Assembly (NCBI GenBank): GCA_024305405.1
Contig: JAKNDB010000085.1
Coordinates: forward strand, 1,913,001 to 1,977,000
DNA from: Dirofilaria immitis
Lineage: Eukaryota > Nematoda > Chromadorea > Rhabditida > Onchocercidae
Direction: 5' to 3'
DNA length: 64,000 nt
The first letter of the stretch is position 1. The number at the start of each line of letters is the position of its first letter. The notes beneath the pieces are model-generated. The model ran no database searches, had not been told where the DNA came from, and saw only the letters and a list, made by a program, of their open reading frames with translations. Below are positions 12,601 to 26,009 of this stretch, one piece after another. The position numbers were made by a program, and so were the translations under genes.

Positions 12601-13504
12601 CAAATATAAGAAGAGAGTTTTTTCAATTTTGAGCTTACACGATATTATAAACACAAATCGTGCTTATACAAAGGTTGAATCAAATCTGCAAACAAAGGAA
12701 TGATAATCACGAACACAGAAATAATAAAGAATGCGAAGAAATATCTTATTTCTTACTAAGAGGATATATCAATCCTTTTGATCTGTCGTTCTTCTCTGGT
12801 ACCATCACTGCTATTTCCCGGTCTTTGAACTTTATTTACATCAATGTCTTTTTAACATTTTTATCTATATACAACTATTTACATGTTTCGGCTTTCGCCG
12901 ATAAGTTATAGAGAAGGCAAACACAAATGGTGATCATCGAATTGTTTCAAGCTAAATGCTATAATTTTCATATTAATGAATTCGTTCAGTGTATTTTCTA
13001 TCTAATGTGAAATCGCTATATATGGAATAATTGATTGATAATTTTTTAAAGATAAGTATTTAAAAAAGTAAGATGAAAAGAATAGTGATTATTTCAGACC
13101 GTATAGATATTGCTTGTAGCAGTAAGGAAATGGAGAACATTCAGTATAACTACTGCGCATGACGCGATATTCTTGCATTCATCAAATTGTAACGTGCTAT
13201 ACATTTTAGGAAAAAGGAAAATGATTTTAAATCAATATTGAAAATGAATTTTCCTAAATTGAATCAAATTTTTATTCGTCGCTGACATACAGAAAAACAT
13301 TAAAGAATATGATATGTCATAATGTGACGCATTCATATTAACATGTATTAGATCATCTATTTTATCAATAAATTAGCCTTTAATAAACCGAAGAAAGCAA
13401 TACAGAGTTTATAATAACAGAGGTGAATGGCGAAAAAGAAACTTATAAATTAATGACTACCAGAGCTCTATTATACAATAATTTCTAAAATGTTGGACCA
13501 GCTA
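12601..13504. other. Intergenic, nothing recognised
   Basis: AT-rich DNA between the retroelement fragment and repeat unit A. The plus-strand open frame at 12660-12911 has no family resemblance or splice context. Confidence 0.5.
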
Positions 13505-13763
13505 GAAGAATTATTAATAAAGTGTAAACAAGCATTTTACTGCAAAAGAGTAAACTAATATGTAGAAGCAAAACTACGGGAAAAATGTATTACTGCTTTA
13601 CATAAATTATTTTGAACAATGCAATATGGTAATTTAAATAAATTTTTTTGACATAAAGGATTAAACATTAGTTCTAAATATTGACCGAATAATCTCCTCT
13701 CTTCATTATTATACGTGGATTGCCATTTTTATTACACGTAGATTGCCACTCCTACCTCAAAAG

Positions 13764-13773
13764 CATATATAAG
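13764..13773 (+). promoter_or_regulatory. Possible TATA element of the zinc-finger unit
   Basis: CATATATAAG lies in a block conserved among all three units, at 50219-50228 in C and, on the minus strand, 25381-25390 in B. It is about 630 bases before the ATG, so an unseen 5' intron or a different start would be needed. Weak support. Confidence 0.25.
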
Positions 13774-14406
13774 TACGATTCTTCAGGAACTTGTACAGTT
13801 AACAATGATAGCATGGAGTTTCATCATCAAATTCTCTTTTACCATTTCATCCTGTAATATGATTCGTTGTAGATTGTTAACTGCTTTTTAGAATGTTGCA
13901 TTATAAAAGATTTTGAAAGTTTACGATAAATGTATAAATAAGTATTTCCTACCAATTCAAAAAAATTCTTTCATCTTGTTTCCTTTTATTTCAAGAATAT
14001 TTATTTACTTTTAAATATACAAAATTCGTCTTACAATATTTGCAGTAATCACTGTTAGAAAGAATTTGTCATATTTATAATTATAGTAGACATATGTGTT
14101 TTATTACAATGAATGTAAGATTATTATTTTTTCAATATTAATAATTTAGAAAAATCATTTATTACAAGAAAATTCTCCTCTAAGCAATCATCAAATAGCA
14201 AGCGATATTATTTCTTCGATGAAATTTAATTTACTGTTAAATTTGAATAGTTTTCAGAATCAATGTGAAAGTATTATTGTAAGAATGAATTTCATCTGCT
14301 TCGTCATACTCTTTTTTCAACTGTGCAACATTCAAATTATCGTAAGTCAGTGCAATATTTCAAAGATTTCAAATTTTAAAACCATATCATATCAGTGATA
14401 TAATTT

Positions 14407-14971
14407 ATGAAAACGCAACCGCAACAAACAGAGCCATTGGATTTATCGATGCAAAAAAGCAATGAGGAAGAAATAAAATCGTTGAAATTATCAGTTCTAA
14501 AAAGAATGACGAACAATTAGCGAATTTATGGAATGTACCAGTTCCAGAAGCAGTTGAAGGAAATATTGAAAGGAGAAGCAGCATGGATAAAGAAAATTTA
14601 GGTAGTCACGCTGCTGTTCAGATTCGTGAGAGGCCATATTTTTGTACGATATGCGAGAAACGATTCACTCGGCCATCCCATCTCAAGATACATATGCGGA
14701 TTCATACTAGTGAGAAGCCTTTCTCTTGTTCGGTATGCCAGAAAAAATTTATTGATTCATCCAATTTCAACAAACATATAAAGATTCATACCGGCCAGGG
14801 CCTGTATAATTGTACAATATGCGGAAATAGTTTTTATCAATCATTCCATCTGAAACGACATATGAATAATCATATCGGTGAGAAGCATATTGTATGATGT
14901 GAGAGGGAAAAAATTTTTTACCCGTTTTAAAAATGCATATGAAGAGAATTCATGTTGATATTAAATTGTAG
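14407..14971 (+). CDS. C2H2 zinc-finger protein, copy A1 (frameshifted)
   Basis: Small, probably nuclear DNA-binding regulator, seen as a single exon. The ATG at 14407 opens an acidic, Gln-rich N-terminus with a CtBP-type motif PLDLS at residues 10-14. A run of five A at about 14500 (six in copy B) breaks the frame. The downstream ATG at 14583 gives a clean frame to 14897 with three fingers: CTICEKRFTRPSHLKIHMRIH, then C-x2-C FSCSVCQKKFIDSS..HIKIH, then a divergent LYNCTICGNSFYQSFHLKRH. Linkers are TSEKP and TGQG, near the canonical TGEKP. A fourth, out-of-frame finger remnant ending KMHMKRIHVDIKL continues to 14971. So either a short three-finger protein is made or the gene is broken. The A-run difference could be a base-calling error, but copy C shares it. 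Confidence 0.7.
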
Positions 14972-15230
14972 AATTGTTCTAATACATAGAAATAAAAGTA
15001 TATGTCATGCAAATATGCAATAAATATTTTCAGTTGAATGACAATTTCATGCATATGAAAATAATTCACATTAAAAACGTAACAGTCAAACACATTTCAA
15101 ACCAAATTCATCGATGATTTTTATTTTTATTATTCCTGATATTGTTGATTATTTATTTACTTTATTAATTGAACTCTTGTCATTTAATGGATCAATCATT
15201 CATTATTTTTGTCTTATATTTGCAGCACTT

Positions 15231-15738
15231 TTAAAAAAAATTTTAAAAATCACACAGTGGTCCATAGTAGTAGGAGAAAAATTCAATGTCAGACATGCGG
15301 AAAAATGGTTAGATATTTAAGAAGTCACATGCTTATGCAAAATAGTAGGAAGCAAACCTTTGTACGGAATGCGGGAATCGTTTCACTCACCTATCCGGTT
15401 TGAAATATCACATGACAACTCATATTGATGATGAGCCATACCATTGTAAGACAAATGAGAAAAATCCCACTCGATCGTTTCTTTGCGGGATATGCGGAAA
15501 AGGTTTTAGTAGAAAAAATAACTTGAAACAGCACATGTTTACTCATACTGGTGAAAAACCATACTCTTGTACGATATGCGGGAAATGTTTTTCTCGATTA
15601 TTCAATATGAAACAGCATATAAGAATTATTCATAGAGGTAAGAAAACGTATAATTGTAAGATGTGCGGGAGAAACTTTTCTCTGCGTTCGAGTTTAAAGA
15701 AGCACATAGAGAGAAATCATCCTAATATGAAATTGTAG
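15231..15738 (+). CDS. C2H2 zinc-finger protein, copy A2 (frameshifted)
   Basis: Second finger gene of unit A, arisen with its flank by local tandem duplication. A TTTGCAG before 15225 could be a splice acceptor; the true start is unknown. Upstream part: a degenerate finger (CQTCGKMVRYLRSHM), then a frame break near 15350-15358. A full finger frame then opens (CTECGNRFTHLSGLKYHMTTH), continuing through the ATG at 15400 to the TAG at 15738. Fingers after that: CGICGKGFSRKNNLKQHMFTH, CTICGKCFSRLFNMKQHIR, CKMCGRNFSLRSSLKKHIERN. The second linker is the canonical HTGEKPY. The four clean fingers are well conserved, better than those of A1, which suggests retained function. No N-terminal PLDLS segment is seen here, so it may depend on an upstream exon. 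Confidence 0.7.
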
Positions 15739-16080
15739 AGTTGTGCGAAACACATCGAAATAAAAGTCATATGTTCTGCAAGCACGCAATAAAAGTTTTC
15801 GTTTGGATGAAAATTTCAAATTACAGATGAAAATATTTCCTACTAATAACATAGTAACAATGAAACACACTTCAAATCAAAATACACGTTCTTTATCGAT
15901 GATTTTTATTTTTATCATTTCTAATATTGTTGATTATTTATTTGCTACTTCACAGATTGATTGAACTCTTTCCATTTAATGAATCAATCATTCATTATTA
16001 TTCACAGCAGTTATTTGTTATTATTTTTAATATTATTACTTATTATAAGTTACTACATTTTTCTATTTTAATCAAATTTT

Positions 16081-17036
16081 GTTGTTTTTTTCCACTTTTT
16101 CTTTCCAGAAGGTAAAAAATTATTGGAAAGTGAGGTATTCCCTTAACTTTTAATATTACAGTTCCCATGAACGGATTCATATCAATTCGCACCTTTTTAA
16201 TTCTTCATGAAGTTTGATTAAGCTGGTATAGTTACCTGGAATATAACAGAATACTGTCAAACAGATAATGTGAAAGCATATTTTATAGCAACAAAAAGCC
16301 TTTCATCAACGCTTTACGCATGTAATAAAAGAAAAACGGTTTAAAATTACTAAGAAATTTCATGCCGAAAAATGAACTAATAACGATGAGAAAAAATTGA
16401 TAAAATCTCTATGGTTGTTGAAATAATTTGAAGAGAATTTATTAATTTCCTATAGTTTATGCTAAACACAAATACATTATACTTGTTTGTTCCCTTCCAA
16501 TGTTATTAACTTTAAAATTTATGATTTATCAAATGTAATAAATTGAATTTTCCAAATTTAATGAAATTTTTGAAACAAAACAAAGAAGGATATTCTTGAA
16601 ACAATTGCAAAAGCCGAAAAAAATTCGAATTTCTCAAAAATTTCGAAAAAGATTTGAACTGCAAGGTTTGTTCGACATCTCAGCCACTTTAATAACCAGA
16701 GCAAGGAAAAGAATATCAAGAGGAATAGTGATCAAATCATACAAAAAAGATGAAACTTGAGCAAATAAAGTAATTTTACAGTGAAAAATCATCACTTTTA
16801 TAATAAAAAAACGACATAAATTAAAAGCGTAAAAAATGGACAGAAAAAATTGAAAAGGATGCAAGGGCACGCTAATAAAACGAAAAACACCACAAAATAG
16901 TAAAATTAATTTGAATAAATTATAAGGACATATTTAATTAATACATCTCGATTTATAGATATTTTTCGAATATAACATCAAAATCTGAATATTTGATTAT
17001 TCTCACTGAGAATATTTCTCATAAATATAATTTAGT
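16081..17036. other. Intergenic, nothing recognised
   Basis: AT-rich flank between zinc-finger unit A and the riboflavin transporter 3' end. The minus-strand frame at 16634-16870 is hydrophobic but has no family match and no splice partners. Confidence 0.5.
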
Positions 17037-20000
17037 TTACTTTGAACATGGCGGTGCAGAAACAAAGAAATCAAAAATATTGATTAATGGAAACATAGCA
17101 ATGGAACCCAGAAATGATCCGACCTGAAAACATAAAATTTAAGCAAGGAAAGTAAGGAAGTTAAAAAAGTGAAATGAGGCAGGCACAAAAATAATATAAG
17201 TTAAAAATGTAAATGTTTTCATTGCTTCAAATTTTTAATTATAATTTTTATGCGCTTGTTGGTAATTTTCAAAAATTAAAACTATCAACAACTGACAGTA
17301 AATTCAGAGTTACGAGCTAACGATAAACATTTCTAACTTTACAGCAAAGAAATTTAGGGAAATATGTCATTAAAAAAAGATTTATATAAAGAAAATTTGC
17401 AATATCTATGAAAATCGGTGGTCCGCAAAAAATAAATTTTTGGAAATTTTAACTAACCTGTATAAATACACCACCCCAAAAAGTCGTGTTTCACTGTCCG
17501 TTGCATCATCGCCCAAAAGAGTTGCTAGAACTGTTCGAAGGAATGAATTCAGTGCTACAGAGCAAACAACTATGGCTATCTAAAATTTAAGTAAATAAAT
17601 TTAATAGTTTTTTTCGTTTTTTAAAGCATAATTCATCTATCCTTAACTTCCAATTTTTGCCATTAAAAATTATTATTGACAATAATTCCTCATTTTATAA
17701 TTCTTCGTATGTATCATTTATCCTAGTAAACATAAAGAAAAATCATTTTTACAATATTTTAATCTACTTATTATAGCATAGAATTATAAAGGTTTAAAAT
17801 TAATCTTAAAGATGTTAATTTTAAATCAAATAAGTAGATGTCGTTGATTTAAATCTTTTCTCTCATCCTCTTTCTTTCTTATATATATATATAAACAAAC
17901 TTATATATATATAGATGCTGGTAAAAAGTATTTGAGAAGGCTTTCGATTAGAAAAATATTTTAAGAGAGAAAATAGCTTATTTCTCGCTATAATAAAGTG
18001 CTGAAAATTGAATTTTCAAATTCTAACGTCTCCTTGACAAATCGGTACCAAATTTATGACCGAAAAAATATTCCAAAATAAAATATGAGAGAGAACATTA
18101 AGATTTAATAGTAAAAATTAACATACGATGAGAACAGATCCCCATGTAGAAAACTGCAACACAGGCGTCGGACTCATAGCTGCAAAAGTGATAATCAATC
18201 CAGTTAGCACTGTTGAAACCAGAGTTAGCAATACCAGTACAGATAAACGAATAATTTTCACAAAAGAGGCAAAAAGCAAACAATCGGTGATACAATGTTC
18301 GATAAAGTTAAACCAAAATGATATGTTCTCTGCAAAAAAAAAAAAAAGAATAAAGCATAAATAAATCCCTCATGAATGGAGTCATGAATATTACAAATAT
18401 ATATGCCTTCAACCAACAAACTTTTCATGAGGATAAAAGTTCCCTGGCCAAGAAATTAAAAAGTTTAAAGGAATATGAACAAAAATGTAACCATAGATAT
18501 TCAGTAGATATCGCTTTTATTTCTTCATTGTTTGAGGTTTCTCGTTTTGTATAGTGTAAAATTCTTTTCTTTACTTTATGTAAACTAAAAAGCAACTTTC
18601 TTCCTGTTTGCGTTCTGCTTAATTTTTAAACGACTAAGATTTCAATATAAAATCTTTTATTGTAGCTTACTGCACAAGTCGAAAAGCAGAACCCCAAGTT
18701 AGTATTAAATTCTTGTCCTGCATGCATTAAACTCACATTTAAAAACTATCAGATTCAAGAATCTCCATAAAATAAAACACCTGAGAAAAAGGCAAAGATG
18801 CATAACTTTGAACACTCGGAACAATTCCATTCATTTGAGCATTTACGACAGTCATCAAAAATAATAATAATCGAGTCGCAACTTATCAACTTGTAAATTA
18901 TCATCAGCGGCATGCGTTTCAGTATGTTGCTTAAAAAAATTGGAATTTTCTAAACTATACAATTCTATGAACATTCAGTCACTGCCAAATGCATTCCGCT
19001 CATAAAATGAGATTCTGGAAGATGCAAAATCGGCAAGGAAAGTCAATCTAATTATATCATAACAGCATTAAAGTGACAATAATAGCACCGGAAATTCCAA
19101 ATAAATCGAGGAAACGGTCAGACAATTAAAACGGATGATCAGACGCATCGATCACTTATTAAGTGAGTTAAGATGAATGCAATGCATATCTTTCCATGCG
19201 AATCAGTGACTGAATTTGGTATTCAGTTTTACTACGAATAAGAAATGGAACATTATTTGAAATGACCATTAGTTTAATAATATGAAAAGAAAGAATAAAA
19301 AGAAAACTAACCCTTAAAAGGCTAAACTCAGTAACATTAAGTGAGCCAGTCTCATCAACTGGCAGTGATGATTTTATTGGCGACTGATCTTTTGGAAGCT
19401 CCTTTTCTTCAGAAATTACATTTTTAGAAAGAATTAAATAAACAAATGCAGCGGTAGCAAAAGCATCCAAATAAGCATTATGAAATTGAATTCTGTAATA
19501 CCAAACTGTAAAATGCCATTGGTTTGCATCGATGTTCCATTTACAGTGACACACTCATTTCCGCTACCTATAAAAACGAACGCAATGAGACAGAATTAAC
19601 CAAAATAAGACATGCGATAAAGAATAAAATGCTTCAATTTTACTGTTATTTGTTATTCTTTTTCTACGGATTTCACCAATGTGAATTTTTCTGCGATATT
19701 ATGATCAAACACCGATATGGAATCTATCGAATCAGGCTCTATAATACTGACGGGCAGATTATAATTCTTTAATTTGTACTCACTGTTAGTAAGGAAAACA
19801 TAAATATTAAGAAAATAGTAACCTTGCAAAATCGAGATGATACTTGGAAATAAAGAACTTAAGCCCATGCCAACAAAATATGCCGTTAAATAAGAAGCAT
19901 TAAATGTAGCCATATACGGCATAAAGAGCACATTTGATGTTCCGTTGACTAATGCCATACCTGAAAAGAAGCCTTTTTTCTCATATATATATATTATTTT

Positions 20001-21337
20001 TAATATTTTTTCTTCCTTATAGAAACTGTTAATCACTGAGGTTATAAACTTCACAGATAATGCAGAATCAGATTTAGTTTTGGATTTACATTGCCATTTT
20101 GTTATATAGCGCCAATATATTTCAGAATAACTAACTAATATAGTCTTCAAAAAGTATTAATTTATCTAAATTACCTTTGTATAATACTATGTTTAATCTA
20201 CGAAAAATATATGTACCAAAAAGTAGGATCATTAATGCCACTGATCGTTTTTGTCCGAAAAGAAAGAAAGTTTGACACCAAAACATTCCCATTAACACAG
20301 TACACGAACAGCAAAATAAAAGTAATACTAGGATTACGGGTGCTGTCGGAAAGGATATTTTCCAGTATTTACGTATGATACTATAAACTAATGAACCAAC
20401 AGTAGCAATCTAAAAGATTTGAAAAAAATAAAAATAAGCAGGAAATAGAACAATATATGCATAAGTCAATGAACTGTACATGAATATAATGTGTAATATT
20501 TTAATACCATAAATATTGAATATAAATCAGACGATATTTGGAATATGTTGGCTTTAAATTAGACGTTAATTCATTTCATTAAAAATAAAGTTACCAACCG
20601 TTATTATCATACAACGCATTTATTTTAATAGCCAGAAAGAATTTTAAAAAAATGAGCATTTAATGAAGTTTTCATAATTAAACTAATTTTTTATGAATAG
20701 AAATAAAAAGTCCTCTTCTATCTTTTCCTTATTTGTCAAGAACTCTTTGATATTGTACATGGAGTCAGAAACTACTCATTACTTTAAAAGTGGTAACATT
20801 ATTCACCTGTTTACGGATAGTATATAAGTAATATTACTAACTATTTCAATCAAAGTATAATTACTGTCAGCATCAAGTTACTAACCACTGCATTATTTAA
20901 AAGTATTTAGAGGTAAAACAGATCAAATTAATTGGAATAATCGATTCTTCCAGATTCCTATATGTGAATGCCTCTATTTGTCCTTATGATTTCTCTCCGA
21001 GAACTTCTTCATTCTCCAGTCCTTATCTTTGTAACAGGACAATCAACAGAAAAAAACTCCAATCACTGTCAAAACAACCCCAATAAATACATAAGATATC
21101 TTACGGTAATTATATTTATAAAACTATACTGAAATGACTGCAATTCTAATAAATTTTATATAATCTAAGTACGTTTTATTTTACCTGTACAACAACGGTC
21201 AAATAGGACGGCAAACTCCATCCTTCCGGTAATTCCTTGGTGAGCAATGGTAACTGTAACCATACCGAATTTGTACTTAGCCATGATGTAGAGCCGAATA
21301 ATACAACGCAAATGTAAGTCGATAATTTGAGTGTCAT
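17037..21337 (-). CDS. Riboflavin transporter, SLC52 / RFT family
   Basis: Plasma-membrane uptake of vitamin B2. Eight minus-strand exons: 21337-21185, 20409-20175, 19960-19823, 19567-19312, about 18886-18781, 18329-18127, 17579-17458 and 17123-17037 (TAA). Family marks in order: WLPLL-type start (STNSVWLQLPLLTKELPEGW), LVNGTSNVLFMPYMATF, YLTAYFVGMGLSSLFPSI, a luminal loop with GNECVTVNGT, NGIVPSVQSYASLPF, TYHFGLTLSNIVSP, AAMSPTPVLQFSTWGS, and the end QVGSFLGSIAMFP. About eleven hydrophobic segments, as usual for the family. Three exons need one extra base to stay in frame (near 19460, 18270 and 17478), each beside a run of T in the coding sense. Either the gene is newly dead or the sequence has homopolymer errors; the strict conservation elsewhere favours error. 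Confidence 0.9.
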
Positions 21338-23356
21338 TAACAATTTATCTTTCAAAAATAATGAATTGCACCACTGAAAATAATATAATATTTATCTCAG
21401 AGACAGCCAGTAATATTAAACCTGTTACAAATGTCATTAATTTTGTACTAGAGTGTTAATATTTACTTTTTATTTACCATTAATGAAATTATTATGCAAC
21501 TTACTAATATCAATATTCTATTAAGATGTCAAATTTATATTACATCACTGACAACACATTGACACAAAATCATAGAGATCATAAAAAAATAGTTTAACTG
21601 AAACTAAGGCATTTATATCTCATAAACCCTACAAAACGGTGCAATTAAATTCATTTACAGCAAAAATAATAATAAAATGAACATATAATTTTGATAATGA
21701 ATCACCCTTTTATCATATCCATTTTTTATTTAATTTAATAAATCTTAAAATTTGATAAGCACAAAATTAGTGAACATTAAGTCAAGTTAAATTTCCACCC
21801 TAGAAAAATGAAAACCCACACCAAATGACAGCATAATGAAAAAATTTGACCAATTTAGCAAATACTGTCATACTGTCGAATGACGAAGTTTATTTGGTTC
21901 GGCTGGCTCTGAATTTGATTTATGAAATGATTAATTCATTTTCGTATCACAATATTTTTTTTCTTCAAAACTAAATTTAAAAATATTTCTTGCAACAAAT
22001 TGTTTATACTGTAATTTGCGTAAAAAGCAATTTGAGGAATTTTTGCAAAAAAAAACAAAGGAACTATCACATATTTCAAATTCTAAAGTTTCAATTTATT
22101 TATATATTCCTTTAAAATTTTTGCAAGTCAGACAAAATATTTTTACTTAAGATGATAAAGAAAAAGAGAAGCAAATTATTTATGGAAGTCAACAACGAAA
22201 TTTAATTTTTTTTCGTCGAATACTTAAAGAATATCGAATTAATACTATTTTTCATCCATTAAACAAAAATTAGCGACAAATTTCCTATGATACTTTTTTT
22301 CTTTTTACCATTAAAATATATATTCTATTTTCAAATTATTTAATTATCTTTATAAGTTGAATTTTGCAATTATATTATTGCGTGACAGTGGGAAATACAA
22401 ATCCGCTTTGAAATGTATTCTAATAAATTGACAAAAACGATGACTATTATCATCAGTTGTTTGCAAATTATCAATTTATTAATTTTGTTAATTTTCTTCT
22501 CATCATTTTTGGTTCTTTTTCCGACATTTATCGCTTTTTTAAAATGTTTTTAATGTTTATTATTCTAAGTTATGTTTTGTTCCGAAAAGTAAATGGAATG
22601 AGATCAACTGACAATGTTGGATATTCTTTAAAATTTCATTCAGTGATATTTTTTCCATTAAAATATTTATGTCATATTTAGTAAAAGAAAAATAAATTAA
22701 CTTGAAAAAATTTTTGGAAAAAGTGATAAATAAAAAATTGCCATTTGTTTATTTTAAATTGAAGGCCCTATTAAAATTTATCTAATAATTAAAAAATAAT
22801 TCAGTCTATTGGATTACGGTATATGCTTGATAGCGAAAAATTTATTTTATTGCGAAGCTGCACTTTCATTGATAATACTTTTCCGAAATTTTTTTAAACA
22901 AATTATTAAATTTTGAATTTAAATTGACGAAAATTTAGATGTTATGAAAGTATATCGATATCTTGTCATGAGATAAAATGTCGTATAATGCATTTTATAA
23001 AAGCGAGTTTCATCAAAAATTTCGTTGCTAAATAATATGTATTAGATAGTTAAATTTTGTATAAAAATTATGCAATAACAAAGCATTTCTTCGAATTATA
23101 TCATGAGAGATCTGCAGAATTAATTTTTAGCTTTCTCATATTATTTCGTTTATTCAACCTAATACTATGCCAGTATCAGAAAAGAAAGCGATTTAGAAGT
23201 GGCAGTTATTGATGATATCATAGTTATTATCAAAATTTGACAATAAGCAGCGGGCCATTATTATATATGAAGAATGTTTACGATAAAACTAAGCTCGAAC
23301 ATATACATCGTTAAAACTCACAAGTTGATAAAAAAATTGCGATTTGGCAGAAGAAA
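21338..23356. other. 5' flank of the riboflavin transporter and intergenic DNA
   Basis: About 2 kb of AT-rich sequence up to the left edge of the inverted duplication. The plus-strand frame at 22457-22681 is low-complexity hydrophobic and not supported. No further exon was identified upstream of the ATG at 21337; a 5' non-coding exon could be present. Confidence 0.5.
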
Positions 23357-24209
23357 AAATAGTGCACTAATTATTTCTATTCGTAATTAACATAAACAAT
23401 TTTATACAATTTTATAGTAAAATATAAGTAAATATGTAATTGATTGAATTCAAGTTAATACATTCCAAACTAATTATTTTTGTATCTTGTATTTAAAATA
23501 GTATTGATGAATTATGGCATAGAAAATTCATTTCGGGAATTTTCAAACGAATCGTAAAATTTTCTTAATTAATTTCATGATGCCAATATTTTAATTATCA
23601 TCGAAATATTTCAAGCAAAATGTTTTACAATACCACTTTTTAACCACCTTATCAATAATATAATAATAGCAAAATTAATTTGCATATTATGAATATTTCA
23701 GTAAATAAAAGTTAATGATGCAAATACTCTTCAGTGAATGTGTAAGTAAACATAAAATGAAAAATTTTATTCATGGAAGCAAAATAGATAAGAAAAACCG
23801 GAAGCAATTTAGTATAAACAAAAAATGCAGTAGCTCGTAATAAGTAACAATATTAAAAATAGTAACAAATAACTACTATGAATATAAGGCAAAAATAATG
23901 GATGACAAATTCATTAAATGGAAATACATGAAAATAAAGGGTATATGTCCTGCAAGCATACAAAAGTTCAATCAATAGAGTAAATAAATAATCTATAAGA
24001 TCAGAAATTGCCAATAAAAATATATTTATTTTGATTTGAAATGTGTTTAACAGTCACGTTCTTTAATGTGAATTATTTTCATATGTAATTTGAAATTTTC
24101 TTCCAACTAAAAACTTTTATTGTGTACTTGCATGACATATACTTTCATTTCCATGTATTAGAACAATTCTACAATTTAATATCAACATGAATTCTCTTCA
24201 TGTGCATCT

Positions 24210-24742
24210 TTAAATTTTAATGGATAAAAATTTTCTCCCAAACATCTCAGAATTAATCGGCTTCTTAACGCCATGAAGATTCGTCATATGTCTGTTCAGA
24301 CTGGATGATCGAGAAAAACTTTTCCCGCATATTCTACAATGATACAGGCGGTGACCGGTATGAATCTTTATATGTTTGTTGAAATTGGATGAATCAATAA
24401 ATTTTTTCTGGCATACCGAACAAGAGAAAGGCTTCTCACTAGTATGAATCCGCATATGTATCTTGAGATGGGATGGCCGAGTGAATTTTTCTCGCATATC
24501 GTACAAAAATATGGCCTCTCACGAATCTGAACAGCAGCGTGACTACCTAAATTTTCTTTATCCATGCTGCTTCTCCTTTCAACATCTCCTTCAACTGCTT
24601 CTGGAACTGGTACATCCCATAAATTCGCTAATTGTTCGTCATTCTTTTTTAGAACTGATAATTTCAACGATTTTATTTCTTCCTCATTGCTTTTTTGCAT
24701 CGATAAATCAAATGGCTCTGTTTGTTGCGGTTGCGTTTTCAT
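24210..24742 (-). CDS. C2H2 zinc-finger protein, copy B (frameshifted)
   Basis: Minus-strand copy in the left arm. From the ATG at 24742 the N-terminus is open past the point where copies A1 and C break. It has the motif PFDLS at residues 10-14 (PLDLS in A1 and C), then an acidic segment with LWDVPVPEAVEGDVE. A one-base loss at about 24488, within a run of A on the coding strand, breaks the frame inside the first finger. The downstream frame (24506-24210) has three fingers: the first as in A1, then FSCSVCQKKFIDSS, then CRICGKSFSRSSSLNRHMTN, and a tail HGVKKPINSEMFGRK. The best view of the full protein is thus about 180 residues with a CtBP-type motif and three fingers. Confidence 0.7.
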
Positions 24743-26009
24743 AAATTATATCACTGATATGATATGGTTTTAAAATTTGAAATCTTTGAAATATTGCACT
24801 GACTTACGATAATTTGAATGTTGCACATTTGAAAAAGAGTATGACGAAGCAGATGAAATTCATTCTTACAATAATACTTTCACATTGATTCTGAAAACTA
24901 TTCAAATTTAACAGTAAATTAAATTTCATCGAAGAAATAATATCGCTTGCTATTTGATGATTGCTTAGAGGAGAATTTTCTTGTAATAAATGATTTTTCT
25001 AAATTATTAATATTGAAAAAATAATAATCTTGCATTCATTGTAATAAAACACATATGTCTACTATAATTATAAATATGACAAATTCTTTCTAACAGTGAT
25101 TACTGCAAATATTGTAAGACGAATTTTGTATATTTAAAAGTAAATAAATATTCTTGAAATAAAAGGAAACAAGATGAAAGAATTTTTTTGAATTGGTAGG
25201 AAAATGAAATACTTATTTATACATTTATCGTAAACTTTCAAAATCTTTTATAATGCAACATTCTAAAAAGCAGTTAACAATCTACAACGAATCATATTAC
25301 AGGATGAAATGGTAAAAGAGAATTTGATGATGAAACTCCATGCTATCATTGTTAACTGTACAAGTTCCTGAAGAATCGTACTTATATATGCTTTTGAGGT
25401 AGGAGTGGCAATCTACGTGTAATAAAAATGACAATCCACGTATAATAATGAAGAGAGGAGATTATTCGGTCAATATTTAGAACTAATGTTTAATCCTTTA
25501 TGTCAAAAAAATTTATTTAAATTACCATATTGCATTGTTCAAAATAATTTATGTAAAGCAGTAATACATTTTTCCTGTAATTTCACTTCAGATTTTATTT
25601 ATGCTTTTTTTTTTTTAACAGAGAGATATTAAATGGATATATTTTTTGCAATTGATATTATTAATTTTTGCATAATAAAATGATTTCATCACTTGTTCAT
25701 TATATATTAGTTTACTCTTTTGCAGTAAAATATTTCTTTATACTTTATTAATAATATCATAATTCAAGTGAATCTTACTTAAAAGTGCTACTAATTAGAA
25801 TTAATTTAAGAATAAAACCTTTATTGAATTTTATGGCATTATTGTTGGATGAAGAGAAAAAATGAAGTGAATAAATCCAGTAATTCATATCAATATTTTT
25901 TATGTTTAACTGATAAGTTAATATGCTTCATTAGCTGTTAAATCTGTTAAAATTATTTTGAATTAAAAATTTTTATCACATTTTCGGTTGCTTTAAAATA
26001 TATTTCAAT

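Larger units (their letters stand above)
13505..16080 (+). repeat. Zinc-finger repeat unit A
   Basis: The unit begins with TTTTACTGCAAAAGAGTAAA and runs through a conserved 5' flank, the zinc-finger coding region and a conserved 3' flank. The same unit occurs inverted at about 23357-25780 (B) and direct at about 49860-52240 (C), with a fragment at 26455-26960. Unit A differs by an internal tandem duplication (3' flank plus finger ORF), giving two finger genes. Its 3' flank appears twice, near 14900-15230 and 15740-16080. Confidence 0.85.

Noticed and set aside
24463..24773. Plus-strand frames of 69-93 residues
   Set aside because: They are antisense to zinc-finger copy B, with no resemblance of their own.
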